64,000 bases of DNA from Phytopythium helicoides (Eukaryota > Oomycota > Peronosporomycetes > Pythiales > Pythiaceae). Under the pieces are notes generated by a model. That model was not told the origin of the DNA, searched no databases, and saw nothing but the letters and a program-made list of their open reading frames with translations. Both the position numbers and the translations under genes were made by a program. Where the stretch lies: assembly GCA_024867545.1 (NCBI GenBank), contig JANFNE010000019.1:1054001-1118000 (forward strand). Direction: 5' to 3'. Positions 23,550 through 34,360 of this stretch are shown here, piece by piece; the first letter of the stretch is position 1, and every line of letters begins with the position of its first letter.

Positions 23550-24821
23550 ATGCAGAGCTCCACCAATGTCAGCGGCGATTCCGACTTCGGCGAGCTGCTG
23601 GACTTGGCAGAGTCTCTGGCTGATGAATTTCCAAGTCCCAACGATGGAGTCCTCGATTTTTCGTTCCTCGGGGGCCTCGGAAGCTCGCAGGTTGTCCCGC
23701 TCACAACTGAGGAGCAAAAGCTTGAGAGGACGAGAGAGAAGGAGCGCCGCAAGTACTACCGGAGAAAGGTACTGCGAAGCTCAGTCAGCTCGAGGTCAAG
23801 CATGAAAACTCACTGCACACAATGAATTCACGTGTGGTGACAGGAGAAAGCCACCAAACTGCAGCAACAAGTTGCGACCCTCGAGCGCCAGTTGCAACAG
23901 CTCTCTTCTCGTAGTACTTTAGCCCCAGTCTCCAAGACGGATGAAAGCCCAAATGGACCTGATGAGCTCAAAACGCAATTGGTGAAGCTGAGGCAAGCCA
24001 AGGCACGGCTACGGGCAGAGAATAACCAGCTACGGCGTCAGTTTCGAGAGTCATTGCAGGTCACGAACATGCTATCGGACCTCTTGAAGACTGAACACAA
24101 GCTTTACTGCGCACACTCAACGTACTTTCGCTTATTGACGCCGCTGTCATACCGAGCGTGTTGCGAGATAAATAGCCGTACACTCCAGATGATCCACGCA
24201 TTCGAATTCAAGCAACACCAAGCTTCGACAATCGGTACCGTTGCGGGGTGGCGCGGTCGGCGATTTGTCGACGGGAGACTTTTCAAATTTGCGCTGGACA
24301 AAACGTACCACCGAGTCAGCATGGAGGTGCTGCTTGCGCGCTTGTGGTCCCGTTTGGTGGACCCAATGTGTCTGGAGAAGATGTATTCGTCAGAGATGGG
24401 CATGCGTGCGCGTCTGGTACAAAAGATTGACGACGACAACTACGTCTTCCTGGAGGAGATGCGCTCGACTGATCCTGCCGACAACGGCGCGCCTGTCAAG
24501 ACCGCGGTGCTCTTCTCTAGGTTTAAAACGGAAAATGGATATCGCATCCACATCCAAAACCTCAACAGAGAGCAAATTGAAATGGAAGACAGGGCGACGG
24601 GAGAAACGGTAGCGCTTCAGCGAGAGCTGTGGATATCAAACGAGCAGCTCGTGTGGGCAGAGCTTGACGCTGTCGACAACGAGACAGTGTCAGTCAGATT
24701 CCGTGGCGTTGTCCCCACCGTAGGTTGCAGCGCGTACTTTTGGATGTCAGAGATCGTGTTGATATGTCTGCGCATGGAGCTAGAAATTATAGGTCCTCGA
24801 TTTTCAGTTCCGGTATCATAG
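23550..24821 (+). CDS. bZIP transcription factor with START-like domain (gene E)
   Basis: 398 residues: exon 1 23550-23768, intron 23769-23843 (75 nt, GTACTG...GTGACAG), exon 2 23844-24821. The acidic segment DFGELLDLAESLADEF is followed by basic region TREKERRKYYRRK and, after the intron, zipper EKATKLQQQVATLERQLQQL. The C-terminal domain has AGWRGRRFVDGRLFKFAL, DDDNYVFLEEMRS and FRGVVPTVGCSAYFWMSEIV, intact in one frame. The Asn position is Thr, the Arg position Tyr. It is the closest intact single-copy relative of genes A-C next to the array and is the best reference for reading the lesions of gene C. Confidence 0.92.
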
Positions 24822-26485
24822 TTTCTGTTAGAAATTGAGTTGGTGGGCTATCAAGCTAAATGAAAATCAGGTTCATCTAGCCGATCAAAATTCATTGCGT
24901 ACTTTGACGCATAGCAGAATCATTCTACACACTTTATCGACCTTCTCGACGATCTAATGCATAAAAGAATACAGGAGGTATCGCACGTTTAAGCAAACAC
25001 AAAGATGCTGTTTGAATTGACATAAACCCTGCAAGTTTCGTAGGGTTTGCAATAAATCGATGTCAAGGCATCGCAGTGGATTTCCAGAAATCTTGGTGGT
25101 GTTTGCCCAGCAATACCAACGCAGAAAGAGCATGACTTCTCAACTTGTCGTTTCATGAGATCAGTTGTTATGGTAACCTGGCAGAAGCTATAACTGTGCC
25201 TCCTCTCTAGTAGAGGCAGCATAAACATTTAAAAGACAAACAATGGGCCAGGTTCAATCGTCTCGCAACGTATACTTCTGTCATTTTGTAGTTGGTATCC
25301 CAACCAGAATTACTCGAATTCAACCACGTGTGTATCTCTCTCAACGTCGATCCACGCGGCTGCTCGCTAGATTTCTAAACTCACGTGGTCGATCGACCAA
25401 ATCCTCTGTGATGCGGTCCTCGACGACAGTGAGCATTCGATTGAGCGCTCGAACCTGGATTTGGTTGTCATTGTCACTCTAGCATTTCGGCAATGAGTAC
25501 TGCAGGTTTGTCCCTTGTGGACGGTCTTGGAGTCTTCAACTTTGAATGGAACCTCCTTGAAGAATGCAAGTTGGCATCGTCCACGTTTCTCACGAGACGA
25601 CTTTCTGAGACTGACAACGTGCACTTCCTAAGCCGGATTCAACTCCAACGACTTCTTCATTCGTGGATGCGCGCTGGAACATGGTAATCGCCTCGGCTAC
25701 TCGCTTGTAGACCTCGCAGCGTGCCTCCATCGTCGACAGAGGCTGCATGACATGGATTTATGGGTCTATCAGTCGCTTCAAGGGAGGGATGTCGACATCT
25801 AGGGCATCTGTAAAAGCCCATGATTCATTCGGCTCGCTGTTAAGATTCACTGAGGGTTAAGAAGAGAAGATGAGAGGATGTTATGAACTGTGCTGGAGCA
25901 CGGAGGTTGGTTGCGGTGGCAGACGAACGCAATACTGTCAATTATATAGGAAGACTGAGTCTGCTAGCGAACTGATTAGGAGAATTGTATTCTCATCTGT
26001 AACTTATTGAAGTGAAGATGCCAGCATCGATGTTGCCGGGTACATTCATCGTAAAGTACTCGGTCGTTGAGATCTGTTGTGCACCGCAGGTTCCTTCGCG
26101 TGCCTGTGATCGATGGATGGAGCAGAATGAAAATCGGCTGGCGAGCATGACCTTCAAGTATTTCTTGGCTGGTAGTAATCGAACATGGAGTTTGTCTGCG
26201 ACCTGCTGCTGTGACTCACGAGGCAGTCGTGGATACATCATGCTGCCAGTTCCAAGGTTTAGCATCACAATTCTTTGTCCTGGAAGAGCTGCAGGCATCG
26301 CAGTGGCTTCCCGCCTCGTGAAACTGCCCTGAATGGATCTGGAAAAGGAAAATGGGAATTGATCGATTGAAGGGTGAGCATCGCAGTTTCTGTGGTGTTC
26401 AACCAAGTGACCTTGGACCGACTTGCAGCGCTAGCAGAGCGTCATTCTTCGATTTGCTTCGTCTTGCTCACTGACTCAATTCCAA
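24822..26485. other. Intergenic region, possible gene remnant on minus strand
   Basis: 1.66 kb with no recognised gene. A minus-strand open frame at 25993-26406 (about 137 codons) contains GQRIVMLNLGTGSMMYPRLP and could be a remnant of an unknown gene, but I cannot assign it to a family and it lacks a convincing start. Confidence 0.35.
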
Positions 26486-27418
26486 ATGACATTGCAGACT
26501 CTCAAGACTGCGGCAGTGGCGCTCCTCGCGTCCGCTTCAGGTGTCTCCGCCTATCTCCAGGCCACTGTCGCCGATACCTGCACCGTTGTCAACTTCACGG
26601 AGCGCGCAACTGACTTCACGACTCTGAACACGGTCGTCGACTTGGCTACAGCCAATTCGGGCACGCTTCTGAAGACGTATCTGGCGAGCTACGACCCGTA
26701 CATCATCACGAACAAGACGATCGACTCAATCGACTTTACGGTGCTCTTGTCCAGTTTCACACTCACTCCAACGCTGGAATCGATGAACTTCACGGGGCTG
26801 ACGCTCGTTCGCCCGTACCACATCAACGCCACGGGTGCCCATAGCGTGCAGGTTGGCGCGTATTTTGACGGAGAAGTCTCAATCGATGCAACTTTCTCGG
26901 TGGAGATCAAGCAAGATCATCAATGGTACGAGATCTGCTGGACTAACATCCTCGATCCATGGAACTGTCCGCCGGCGACCATCACCGCGGATGTCCAGCT
27001 CGCTCTTGAGGTGCCCGTCGTCAACACGTCGATCGATGCGTACATGTACAACTGCAAATCTGGTATCTCGACCTCCACGTGCTCGAACTTGACGGTGAGC
27101 AGCATCCTCGTCGCGGCGGTCACAGGCAGTTACTCGTCGGTCTTGACATCCATTGAGAGCCACTTGATCAACGCCACGCTCTCAACGTTCGACGCTGGCT
27201 TCGACTCGATCACCAACATCGAATTTACGTTTCACAACACAAGCAGCTTGATCAACGCGCTCATCAATGCGCTGCTCGACTTCTCAGCCGACGCGCTCAA
27301 CAAGAAGGGTACCGCCTACAAGACTTTCATGGCTGTCTTCGACACGGTGCTCAAATCGATTTTGAACGGACTGCTGACGGAGAACAGCTCCACACTCTTC
27401 GGGGCTACATGCTTGTAA
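26486..27418 (+). CDS. Secreted protein of unknown function (paralogue 1)
   Basis: 310 residues, single exon. The N-terminus (MTLQTLKTAAVALLASASGVSA) is a typical signal peptide with cleavage likely after Val-Ser-Ala. The mature part has several N-glycosylation sequons (for example NFT, NKT, NAT), at least six Cys, and conserved blocks VADTCTVVNFT, PYHINATG, CWTNILDPWNCPP and a Lys-containing C-terminal helix (LNKKGTAYKTFMAVFDTVLKSIL) before a terminal GATCL. No TM segment follows. I do not recognise the family; the alternating hydrophobic beta-like pattern with long helices is faintly like BPI/LBP-type lipid-binding proteins, but that is a guess. It lies 0.5 kb from a clear paralogue in the same orientation. 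Confidence 0.88.
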   Translation: MTLQTLKTAAVALLASASGVSAYLQATVADTCTVVNFTERATDFTTLNTVVDLATANSGTLLKTYLASYDPYIITNKTIDSIDFTVLLSSFTLTPTLESMNFTGLTLVRPYHINATGAHSVQVGAYFDGEVSIDATFSVEIKQDHQWYEICWTNILDPWNCPPATITADVQLALEVPVVNTSIDAYMYNCKSGISTSTCSNLTVSSILVAAVTGSYSSVLTSIESHLINATLSTFDAGFDSITNIEFTFHNTSSLINALINALLDFSADALNKKGTAYKTFMAVFDTVLKSILNGLLTENSSTLFGATCL

Positions 27419-27934
27419 CAAAGAGAGGTTGATCTAGTCGAAGGGAGCAGTTGCAGACCCAAGGCAGGCACTGCTGCGCAGTGTCGTCAGCTTGTGTGCC
27501 AATCAAATTTGCTGTTAGTCGTGATTGTGCCTAGAGCCCGCGTTTTTGCAATGATCACGCACATGAAACGGCTCATTTGATCATCGCACTCTTGGTCGCT
27601 GTGACTCACGAGGCAGTCTTGGATACACAGGCGGGCAGAAGACCGTCCACTTGCCTCTCGCCCAGTCACTTTGTAAGTGTGTCGGGCTCACCGGAGGCTC
27701 TAGCGCTGACCGGAGGTGCAACTCACAAACATGAAACTGGGCCGCCGTGGTATGAAGCGATTAGCCTTTGCTCAGGGTAAACTTGCGATGAAAGGAGCAG
27801 ACGAAAGCAGACGGGTGGTCTGTGCGCTCATGCTCAAGGCACTGCCTTGAAGGTAGAGCCTTCTTGGGACGGCGCTACCGCGGGATAAACTCCCGTGACC
27901 ATTTCCCGACTTTCCTCGTCCTGCGCAACAAGCC
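27419..27934. other. Intergenic region between secreted-protein paralogues
   Basis: 516 bp; no gene recognised. It should contain the promoter of the second paralogue. Confidence 0.4.
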
Positions 27935-28873
27935 ATGTTCAAGCTGCTCGCCACCACTGCTTCGGTGCTCCTGGCCTCGGCCTCAAGCGTGTCGGCGTAC
28001 TACGAGGCCATCGAGGCTACGGTCGCAGACACGTGCACGGTCGTCAACTTCACCCAACGTACGAACGACTTTGTGACGCTCAACTCGATCGTCGACCTGG
28101 CCACGGCCGACTCGAACGCCCTCATCAAGACGTTCCTGGTCGGTTACGATCCGTACCTAATCGCCAACCAGACGGTCGATGACATCCCCTTCTCGGTGCT
28201 TGGTGTCGACTTCACGCTTTCCCCGACTGTCGAGTCGATGAACCTCACGGGTCTCACACTGGTGACTCCGTACCACATCAACGCGACGAGTGACCACAGC
28301 GTGCAGGTCGCGGCGTATTTCGACGGCGAGCTGTCGATCGACGCCTCTTTCTCGCTTAAGATTACTCAGGACCACAAGTGGTACCAGATCTGCTGGACCA
28401 ACATCCTCAAACCGATCAAGTGCCCGCCTATGACCATTGGTGCTGATGTTCAGCTTGCTCTTCAAGTGCCGATCGTCAACGTGTCGCTTGATGCCTCCAT
28501 GTACAACTGCAAGGCCGGCCTCAAGCCGGCCACATGCTCGAACCTAACGGTCGGCAGCATCCTCACCAGTGTAATCACTAACTCGCTCGACAACGTTGTG
28601 ACTTCGATTGAGAAGCACCTCATCAACGCCTCTGTCGCCACTTTCGAGGCAGGTTTTGACAAGATCAACAACATCGAGTTCACGTTCCACGACACGAACG
28701 CACTCATCAACGCGCTCATCAACGGACTTCTCGATTTCACTGCTGACGCGCTCAACAAGAAGAAGAACGCGTACAAGACCTTCATGGCTGTCTTCAACAC
28801 GGTCTTCAAGTCGATCTTGAATGATCTCATCACGTCGGAAGTCACCCCGCTCCTTGGCGCGACGTGCTTGTAA
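27935..28873 (+). CDS. Secreted protein of unknown function (paralogue 2)
   Basis: 312 residues, single exon, colinear with the gene at 26486-27418. Signal peptide MFKLLATTASVLLASASSVSA, then the shared blocks VADTCTVVNFT, DLATAD, PYHINATSDHSVQV, CWTNILKPIKCPP, TCSNLTVGSIL and a C-terminal GATCL. The Cys and most sequon positions are kept between paralogues, which supports a disulphide-stabilised, glycosylated extracellular protein. Function unknown; tandem duplication within a regulator cluster is noteworthy. It ends about 110 bp before the 3' end of the convergent bZIP gene G. Confidence 0.9.
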   Translation: MFKLLATTASVLLASASSVSAYYEAIEATVADTCTVVNFTQRTNDFVTLNSIVDLATADSNALIKTFLVGYDPYLIANQTVDDIPFSVLGVDFTLSPTVESMNLTGLTLVTPYHINATSDHSVQVAAYFDGELSIDASFSLKITQDHKWYQICWTNILKPIKCPPMTIGADVQLALQVPIVNVSLDASMYNCKAGLKPATCSNLTVGSILTSVITNSLDNVVTSIEKHLINASVATFEAGFDKINNIEFTFHDTNALINALINGLLDFTADALNKKKNAYKTFMAVFNTVFKSILNDLITSEVTPLLGATCL

Positions 28874-28981
28874 GCGAATGTGCTTGGTTGCTTGCCGGTG
28901 TAGGAGAGTTTGTGTGTACTGGTAAGCATCACTACCAACAGGATACGTTTTTGCGTAATCCACAGTCGAGCTGCCTTCCTC

Positions 28982-30205
28982 TTAAAATGTTGGCAATGAA
29001 AATCGAGGGCCCAGCACAACTTGTTCACAGCGAAGACAAAGCATCACCACCTCTGTCATCCAAAAGTACGCTGTTGCACCGATCGTGGGCAAGATGCCAC
29101 CAAATGTAACAGTCACAGAGCCGGTTGGTTCATCCTTGAATTCTAGCCAAGTAAACTGTTCACTCGGACTCCAGAGCTCGCCTGGCAATGATACAGGATC
29201 ACCAGAAATCCGATCTTCCATCTCGATCATCTCCCGATCAAGTGCTCGAGTGTGAATGCGGTACCCATTTTCAACTTTCAGTCTCGACTTTAGCAATGCG
29301 GATTTGATCATCTCGCCGTTTGACCCTGGCACCAGCACTTGAAGTTCTTCCAAGAACACATAGTTATCTTCGTCGACTTTTTGAACGAGCCGAACAAGCT
29401 TTCCAAGTTCCTGTGCAGATATCTTCTTGCTCCGTAAAGGATCGAGCAACACGCTCCACACTTGCGTGCACGCGGCTTTGGCGTTTGTGCGATGAAACTT
29501 CTTCTCTATGGTGAATTTGAACAGACTGCCGTCGGCGAACCGCTTTGCGCGCCAGCCAGCGACCATCCCCGTTTGGGCCGCCTTCACCATCGCTCGCGAG
29601 AAAGAACTGACTGTCGCTGACGAATTTGCGTGGACTTGGTTGCACGCTTCTCGTGAAAGCGGGGTGAGCAGGCGGAAGTAAGACGCGTGCGCGCAATAAA
29701 GCTTGTGCTCGCCGTACAGCAAGTCGCACAGATACTCCGTGTGCAGCGATGCCTTTCGGAACTGCTTTCGTAATTGCGTATTCTCGTTGCGCAGTATCGC
29801 CTTCGCCTGAGTGAGCTCCAGGAGCAGCGTCGGGAGCTCATCTCGCGCAGAGAATGGCACGCTTGAACCTGTTTCTAGAGAAGTCCTGGAAACGGCAGAC
29901 GCTGTGATCGCTCGGTTGCCAGCTTGAGCCGTCACCTGTTGCAGCTGTCGTTCGAGTAATTCCAACTGCTGCTGTAGCTCGACAAACTTCTCCTTCTTGC
30001 GGTAGTACTTTCGCCGCTCCCTAGCTCGGGATTTCTCTCGCTTTTGGTCTAGAGCCTTGCTCTGCTTGGTCTTGCTGTCAGCTGGCGTCTCCCTGGTCTC
30101 GAGCTCCGGGGAGACATCGTCAGGGAGCTTGTGCTCAACCTCAAGCACGAAAGCGAGGAGCTCCTCGTCGCCCAGAGGCTCAAGCGGGTCGAGGAACGCC
30201 GACAT
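28982..30205 (-). CDS. Intronless bZIP transcription factor with START-like domain (gene G)
   Basis: 407 residues from ATG 30205, which begins MSAFLDPLEPLGDEELLAFV, the usual acidic N-terminus. Unlike D, A, B, C and E there is no intron between basic region (SRARERRKYYRKK) and zipper (EKFVELQQQLELLERQLQQV). The C-terminal domain is complete: YFRLLTPLSREAC, AGWRAKRFADGSLFKFTI, DEDNYVFLEELQV, GGILPTIGATAYFWMTEVV. The open frame continues upstream of ATG 30205, with further in-frame ATGs near 30319, so the start is not certain. The Asn position is Ser, the Arg position Tyr. It is a tandem relative of gene H, sharing NGYRIHTRALDR and LWSPS. Confidence 0.9.
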   Translation of the reverse strand: MSAFLDPLEPLGDEELLAFVLEVEHKLPDDVSPELETRETPADSKTKQSKALDQKREKSRARERRKYYRKKEKFVELQQQLELLERQLQQVTAQAGNRAITASAVSRTSLETGSSVPFSARDELPTLLLELTQAKAILRNENTQLRKQFRKASLHTEYLCDLLYGEHKLYCAHASYFRLLTPLSREACNQVHANSSATVSSFSRAMVKAAQTGMVAGWRAKRFADGSLFKFTIEKKFHRTNAKAACTQVWSVLLDPLRSKKISAQELGKLVRLVQKVDEDNYVFLEELQVLVPGSNGEMIKSALLKSRLKVENGYRIHTRALDREMIEMEDRISGDPVSLPGELWSPSEQFTWLEFKDEPTGSVTVTFGGILPTIGATAYFWMTEVVMLCLRCEQVVLGPRFSLPTF

Positions 30206-30480
30206 GGGGACGCGATCGCGCGAGCAGTGAGTGGCAAAGAGGGCTTTGACCACCGAGCTCTTGCGATGTGACGTTGTGTCTTCCCTGAGGTATCCTACTG
30301 TGAGCTCGTAACACATCATTGCGCTGGAAAAAGTCAGTGCAACATTCACACATCGCTTGATGCAATCCGCCACATCATTGACCACTTGTGTGAGTCGAGT
30401 TACCGATCAACTGCAACTCAAATGCCGACTTGGTTTGTTACCATTAGTCACTCACGAGGGTTCGACGCCACGCTTGTCCA

Positions 30481-31725
30481 TCAAAAACTGGGCAACGTGA
30501 AACGTGGCCCGAGAATAGCTCGCTCGCAGCGCAAACACAGCAAGACCACCTCGGCCATCCAAAAGTATGCGGTGGCGCCGATGGTGGGCAAGATCCCCGC
30601 AAACTTGACAGTCACAGAGTCGCCCCCGACGTCTTCGAACTGAATCCACGTTAGTTGGTTGCTTGGACTCCACAACTCGTGGGGGAGCACCACGGGATCC
30701 CCTGAGAGTAAATCCTCCATTTCGATCATCCGTCTATCAAGCGCGCGCGTGTGTATGCGGTAGCCGTTCTCGGTCTGAAAGCGCGATTTCAGCAGCGCAG
30801 ACTTGATGAACTGGCCGTTTGCACCCGGCACCAGCACGCGCATCTCTTCCAAGAACACGTAGTTGTCGTCGTCAACCTTTTGCACGAGTCGCACGCGCTT
30901 GCCGAGCTCGTCAGAGAATATCCTCCTGTTTCGTGACGGGTCAAGCATCACAGCCCACACTTGTGAAGATGCGTACTTGGCGCTCATGCGAGAAAACGTC
31001 TTCTCGATTGCAAACTTGAACAAGCTCCCGTGCACGACGCGCATGCCACGCCAGCCAGCCATGGTCCCGATAATCGGCGCATTCAAGGTTGACTGGGAGA
31101 ATGAGAGAACGGTCGCGGATGAACGCTCATGGAGTGCGGAGCACGTCGCCTGAGTAAGAGGCACGAGAATCCGGAAGTATGCTGAGTGTACGCGGTAGAG
31201 CTGATGCTCCGCGCTCAAAAGATCCGACAGGTACGACGCCTGTTGAATCGCCACTCGATACTGCTTCCGCAGCTGCGTATTCTCGTTGCGCAGCCTCGCC
31301 TTGGTCTTCTTTAGCTCCAGCACCATCACCTTGAGTTGCTCTCGTCGCGAGATAGGCTCCACATCACTCGGAACGTGTCTATCGGATTCTCGAGTAGACC
31401 CATCAGAAGGTTCTGGCGCTTCCTTGAGTACTTGTAGTCGGCGTTCGAGCACTGCAGCCTGCTGCTGCAGCTCCACCAAACGCTGCTTCTTGCGATAATA
31501 CTTGCGTCTCTCCTTGGCGCGCGACCTCTCCAGCTTGGCGTTCGCCGCGTTGGCGTCTCCACCTTTTTCTAGGTTGCTCCTGGGCTTTGTCACTCGCGCT
31601 ATCTTGCGCTTTGAGCTGCTAGATCCTTCGCTGTGCTTTGAAGCGTTGAGCTCCTGGCTCGAGCTCCACGTAGCCTCTGCATCAGTCGATGCCAATGAAT
31701 CCAGCAATGCGTTGGTCGTCGCCAT
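30481..31725 (-). CDS. Intronless bZIP transcription factor with START-like domain (gene H)
   Basis: 414 residues in one exon. N-terminus MATTNALLDSLASTDAEATW, a Ser/Lys-rich linker, basic region SRAKERRKYYRKK, zipper QRLVELQQQAAVLERRLQVL, then a 50-residue linker and second coiled coil (RNENTQLRKQYRVAIQQASY). The C-terminal domain has AGWRGMRVVHGSLFKFAI, DDDNYVFLEEMRV, FAGILPTIGATAYFWMAEVV. Same orientation as gene G 275 bp away; the two are tandem duplicates that lost the intron together, most simply by one retrocopy or intron-loss event before duplication (inference). Confidence 0.93.
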   Translation of the reverse strand: MATTNALLDSLASTDAEATWSSSQELNASKHSEGSSSSKRKIARVTKPRSNLEKGGDANAANAKLERSRAKERRKYYRKKQRLVELQQQAAVLERRLQVLKEAPEPSDGSTRESDRHVPSDVEPISRREQLKVMVLELKKTKARLRNENTQLRKQYRVAIQQASYLSDLLSAEHQLYRVHSAYFRILVPLTQATCSALHERSSATVLSFSQSTLNAPIIGTMAGWRGMRVVHGSLFKFAIEKTFSRMSAKYASSQVWAVMLDPSRNRRIFSDELGKRVRLVQKVDDDNYVFLEEMRVLVPGANGQFIKSALLKSRFQTENGYRIHTRALDRRMIEMEDLLSGDPVVLPHELWSPSNQLTWIQFEDVGGDSVTVKFAGILPTIGATAYFWMAEVVLLCLRCERAILGPRFTLPSF

Positions 31726-32982
31726 TTCGACGAGGCCAACAGCTCACGAACGGGAGCTTAGCGGTGGGAACAGCAAGGGTGAGATCTATAAATGAGGCGG
31801 CATCTTCTGCGTGGGATGACAGGAATTAGTTCAGTTGGAAATCTTTCGAGGACGCCTGCCAGCCCCATGTTCGAAAATCCGAGTCCAAGATCTCGTTTGG
31901 CATTTTCATTTGAGGGACTAAAGTTTCTGCCTTGGAACCAGGGGAAGAGCCAACAACAAGCACGCGTGAGTCTCACCTCCCAAGTTGAGAGACTCGAGAT
32001 CTTGACGAGTCAAGTTGACATTGCGTTGTCAGGGTCAGCATACACTGCTCTTTTCAGACGTAAGAACGCATGGGAGGCGTGGCGCGGCTCATCAAGTCGC
32101 TCAGCCTCTGCGGGAATCGCGAAATGAGCTTTGCATGCAGATCGAGCTTCAGTGCTAGCAGCCCTCTCAATGGCGTTATCGTGTCCATCTCAGAGATTAT
32201 CGGACAACGTGCTGCAAAGCTGCCGTGTTAATGTCCAAGTCGATCGTGCAAGTCGACGCAAGTAGTATAAAGCCCTCCCTCCGATGAACATGACGAATCC
32301 AGATCAGCTCGATCTCCGGCACAGCAAGCGAAGAGGAGGGCACTCACTTTGGGTGCACTCTACTCTACTTCATTCACGCACTCGCGGCGACGTGGCCATA
32401 AGCTCGGCCACGCCCTCGGCAGCCACTCAGGTGGCCCACAGTGGGCTGTTTACGGCCGCGATTGCTCGACACGCTTGAACCTTCAGTTGTAGTTCTGGTC
32501 GCCGAGCGCGCAGACTGGCCGAGTGTACATCTGCTGTGCCTCGCATCCCCATCGAGAGTCTCCACATGACCTCATCGGTGAGGTCACACCCACGCACGCA
32601 TGTGATGGTGTTCACTTGCTGCATGTACTCGGAGTAATACTTACCATACAAACAGCACGAGTCGTGGGCGTGCACGACGAGCAAGCGAATCATTGCACTA
32701 CGCCCGGAGGCCCAAGGCGAAGGTTAGGCCGAGGGGGGCAAACGGGCCGCTGGTGCGTGCGTATAGGCGGTATCAGGTCCCGTCGAGTCCATATTCGTAG
32801 TTCTCGGCGCTCCGGCCCCGCCAGATCTGAAAAGCGCGGCTGCCGTAATACAGACGTCATGTGTTCTCCTTTCTCAAAATTACAGCGCTAACCTTCATGC
32901 GTGCCGGCGGGATGTGCAGCAGTCGGGAACGCAGAGGCCGCCAGTGCTCGGCCCACTCGGCTCCTGGCCGCGCGCGACGCAC
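31726..32982. other. Intergenic region between genes H and I
   Basis: 1.26 kb holding two divergent promoters. A plus-strand open frame at 31792-32127 (about 111 codons) has no recognisable features. No RNA gene seen. Confidence 0.4.
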
Positions 32983-34360
32983 ATGAAGCAGCCCTCGTGG
33001 TCCTCGCCCGCGCACGAGGACTCGACTCGGTCCCGAACGCTCGCTTCGCAAACGCACCCGGCGGCCAAAATGCTCGCCGGCGGCGCCAAGCTGGGCGACA
33101 AGTCGGCGGCCGAGCTCGAGGCCGAGAGGGAGCGCGAGCGCAAGCGGCTGCGGCACCGCGCGTACGTCAAGAAGTCCTACAACAAGAAAATTGTGCGTGA
33201 TCTGTCCTCCTGACGTTGTCGGTTTCGCTACGCGGGCGGTTGCCGTTGTCCTCCTGGCGGTTTCGACGTCCGAAAGTGGAGGTCGACAATCGATTGCTGA
33301 CATCGAGGATGTGTGTGTTTGTTATGCCACGTCGGACTTGCAGAACACGCTGGCGACGTTGAGGAAGGAGCTCGAGACGCTGGAGGCTCAGTATGCGGCC
33401 ATGCTAGCACGCCAGCCGGCGGCGCGCGACGATGAGAACTCGCCAGTCATGCAAAAGTACCTCGAGCTCACCGAGCTCAAGAACCGCTTCCGCGCCGAGA
33501 ACCAGCAGCTGTACGAGCTCAACGCAGAGTTCACCAAGACGGAGGACCGCATCGGACAGCTTACGGACGGCGCCGAGGCGCTGCCCGATCCGTCGTCCCC
33601 AGAGCTGAAGCGCTTCCACGTCACGCCACTTCCCGAGGCAGAGTACGCCAAGGTCATCGCCGAGGCGCGCGACGATGTCATCAACTTTGCCTACAGCTCC
33701 GAGAAGCTCAGCACCGGTGCGCGCGTGCTTGGGTGGACGGACCAACGCAAAATTCAGGGCAACGAGCTCAAGTTTGGGCTCGAGAAGGAGTTCCCCGGGA
33801 TCTCCGCGTATGAACTGCTGCAGCGCAGCTGGCCCATTTTCTCGTCGCCCGAGCTCTTCCCCAAGATTTATAGCGCGCAAATTGAGGTCAAATTTCATGT
33901 GCTTCAGCACGTAAACGATGACACGGTGCTCTTCTACCGTGTGATCCGTTCTCCCGCAGTTGTTGACCGGCTCGTCAAGACCGTGTTCCTGCTTGCTCGG
34001 GTCCGTATCGCTGAGGGCTACATGATGCTGTTCAAGTCTATCGACAAGGACCGGGTGCAATTCCGCGAGGATGAGATCGCGCAGCTGCTCGACGAAATCC
34101 ACTCCATGTCCTCGACAGTAACTTCTTCCGAGTCATTAGTGGCGACCTCGGGGACTGTGTCCGAGGTCTGGGTCGACAAGTACATCTGGGTGCTGTTCCA
34201 GGACCGCGGGGTGAGCGTCGGCTCACACAAGGACAAGAAGTGTCTCTTTCACTTTGGCGGGTCGACGGTGACGAACATTTGGCTCCAGGAGGTGCTCTTC
34301 ATCGCGCTCCGGTGGGAGTCGATGGCTGTTGGCCCGGTCTTCACCATCCCGAACGAGTAA
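32983..34360 (+). CDS. Diverged bZIP transcription factor with START-like tail (gene I)
   Basis: Exon 1 32983-33192, intron 33193-33343 (151 nt, GTGCGT...TTGCAG), exon 2 33344-34360; 408 residues, or 379 if translation starts at ATG 33070. The basic region RHRAYVKKSYNKK keeps the spacing of a bZIP but has His at the Asn and Tyr at the Arg position; the intron lies at the same basic/zipper boundary as in the left-hand genes. The zipper is NTLATLRKELETLEAQYAAM. The C-terminal region (GARVLGWTDQRKIQGNELKFGL, VNDDTVLFYRVIRS, final LQEVLFIALRWESMAVGP) is a distant version of the START-like domain. GC content is higher than in genes A-C. Confidence 0.85.
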
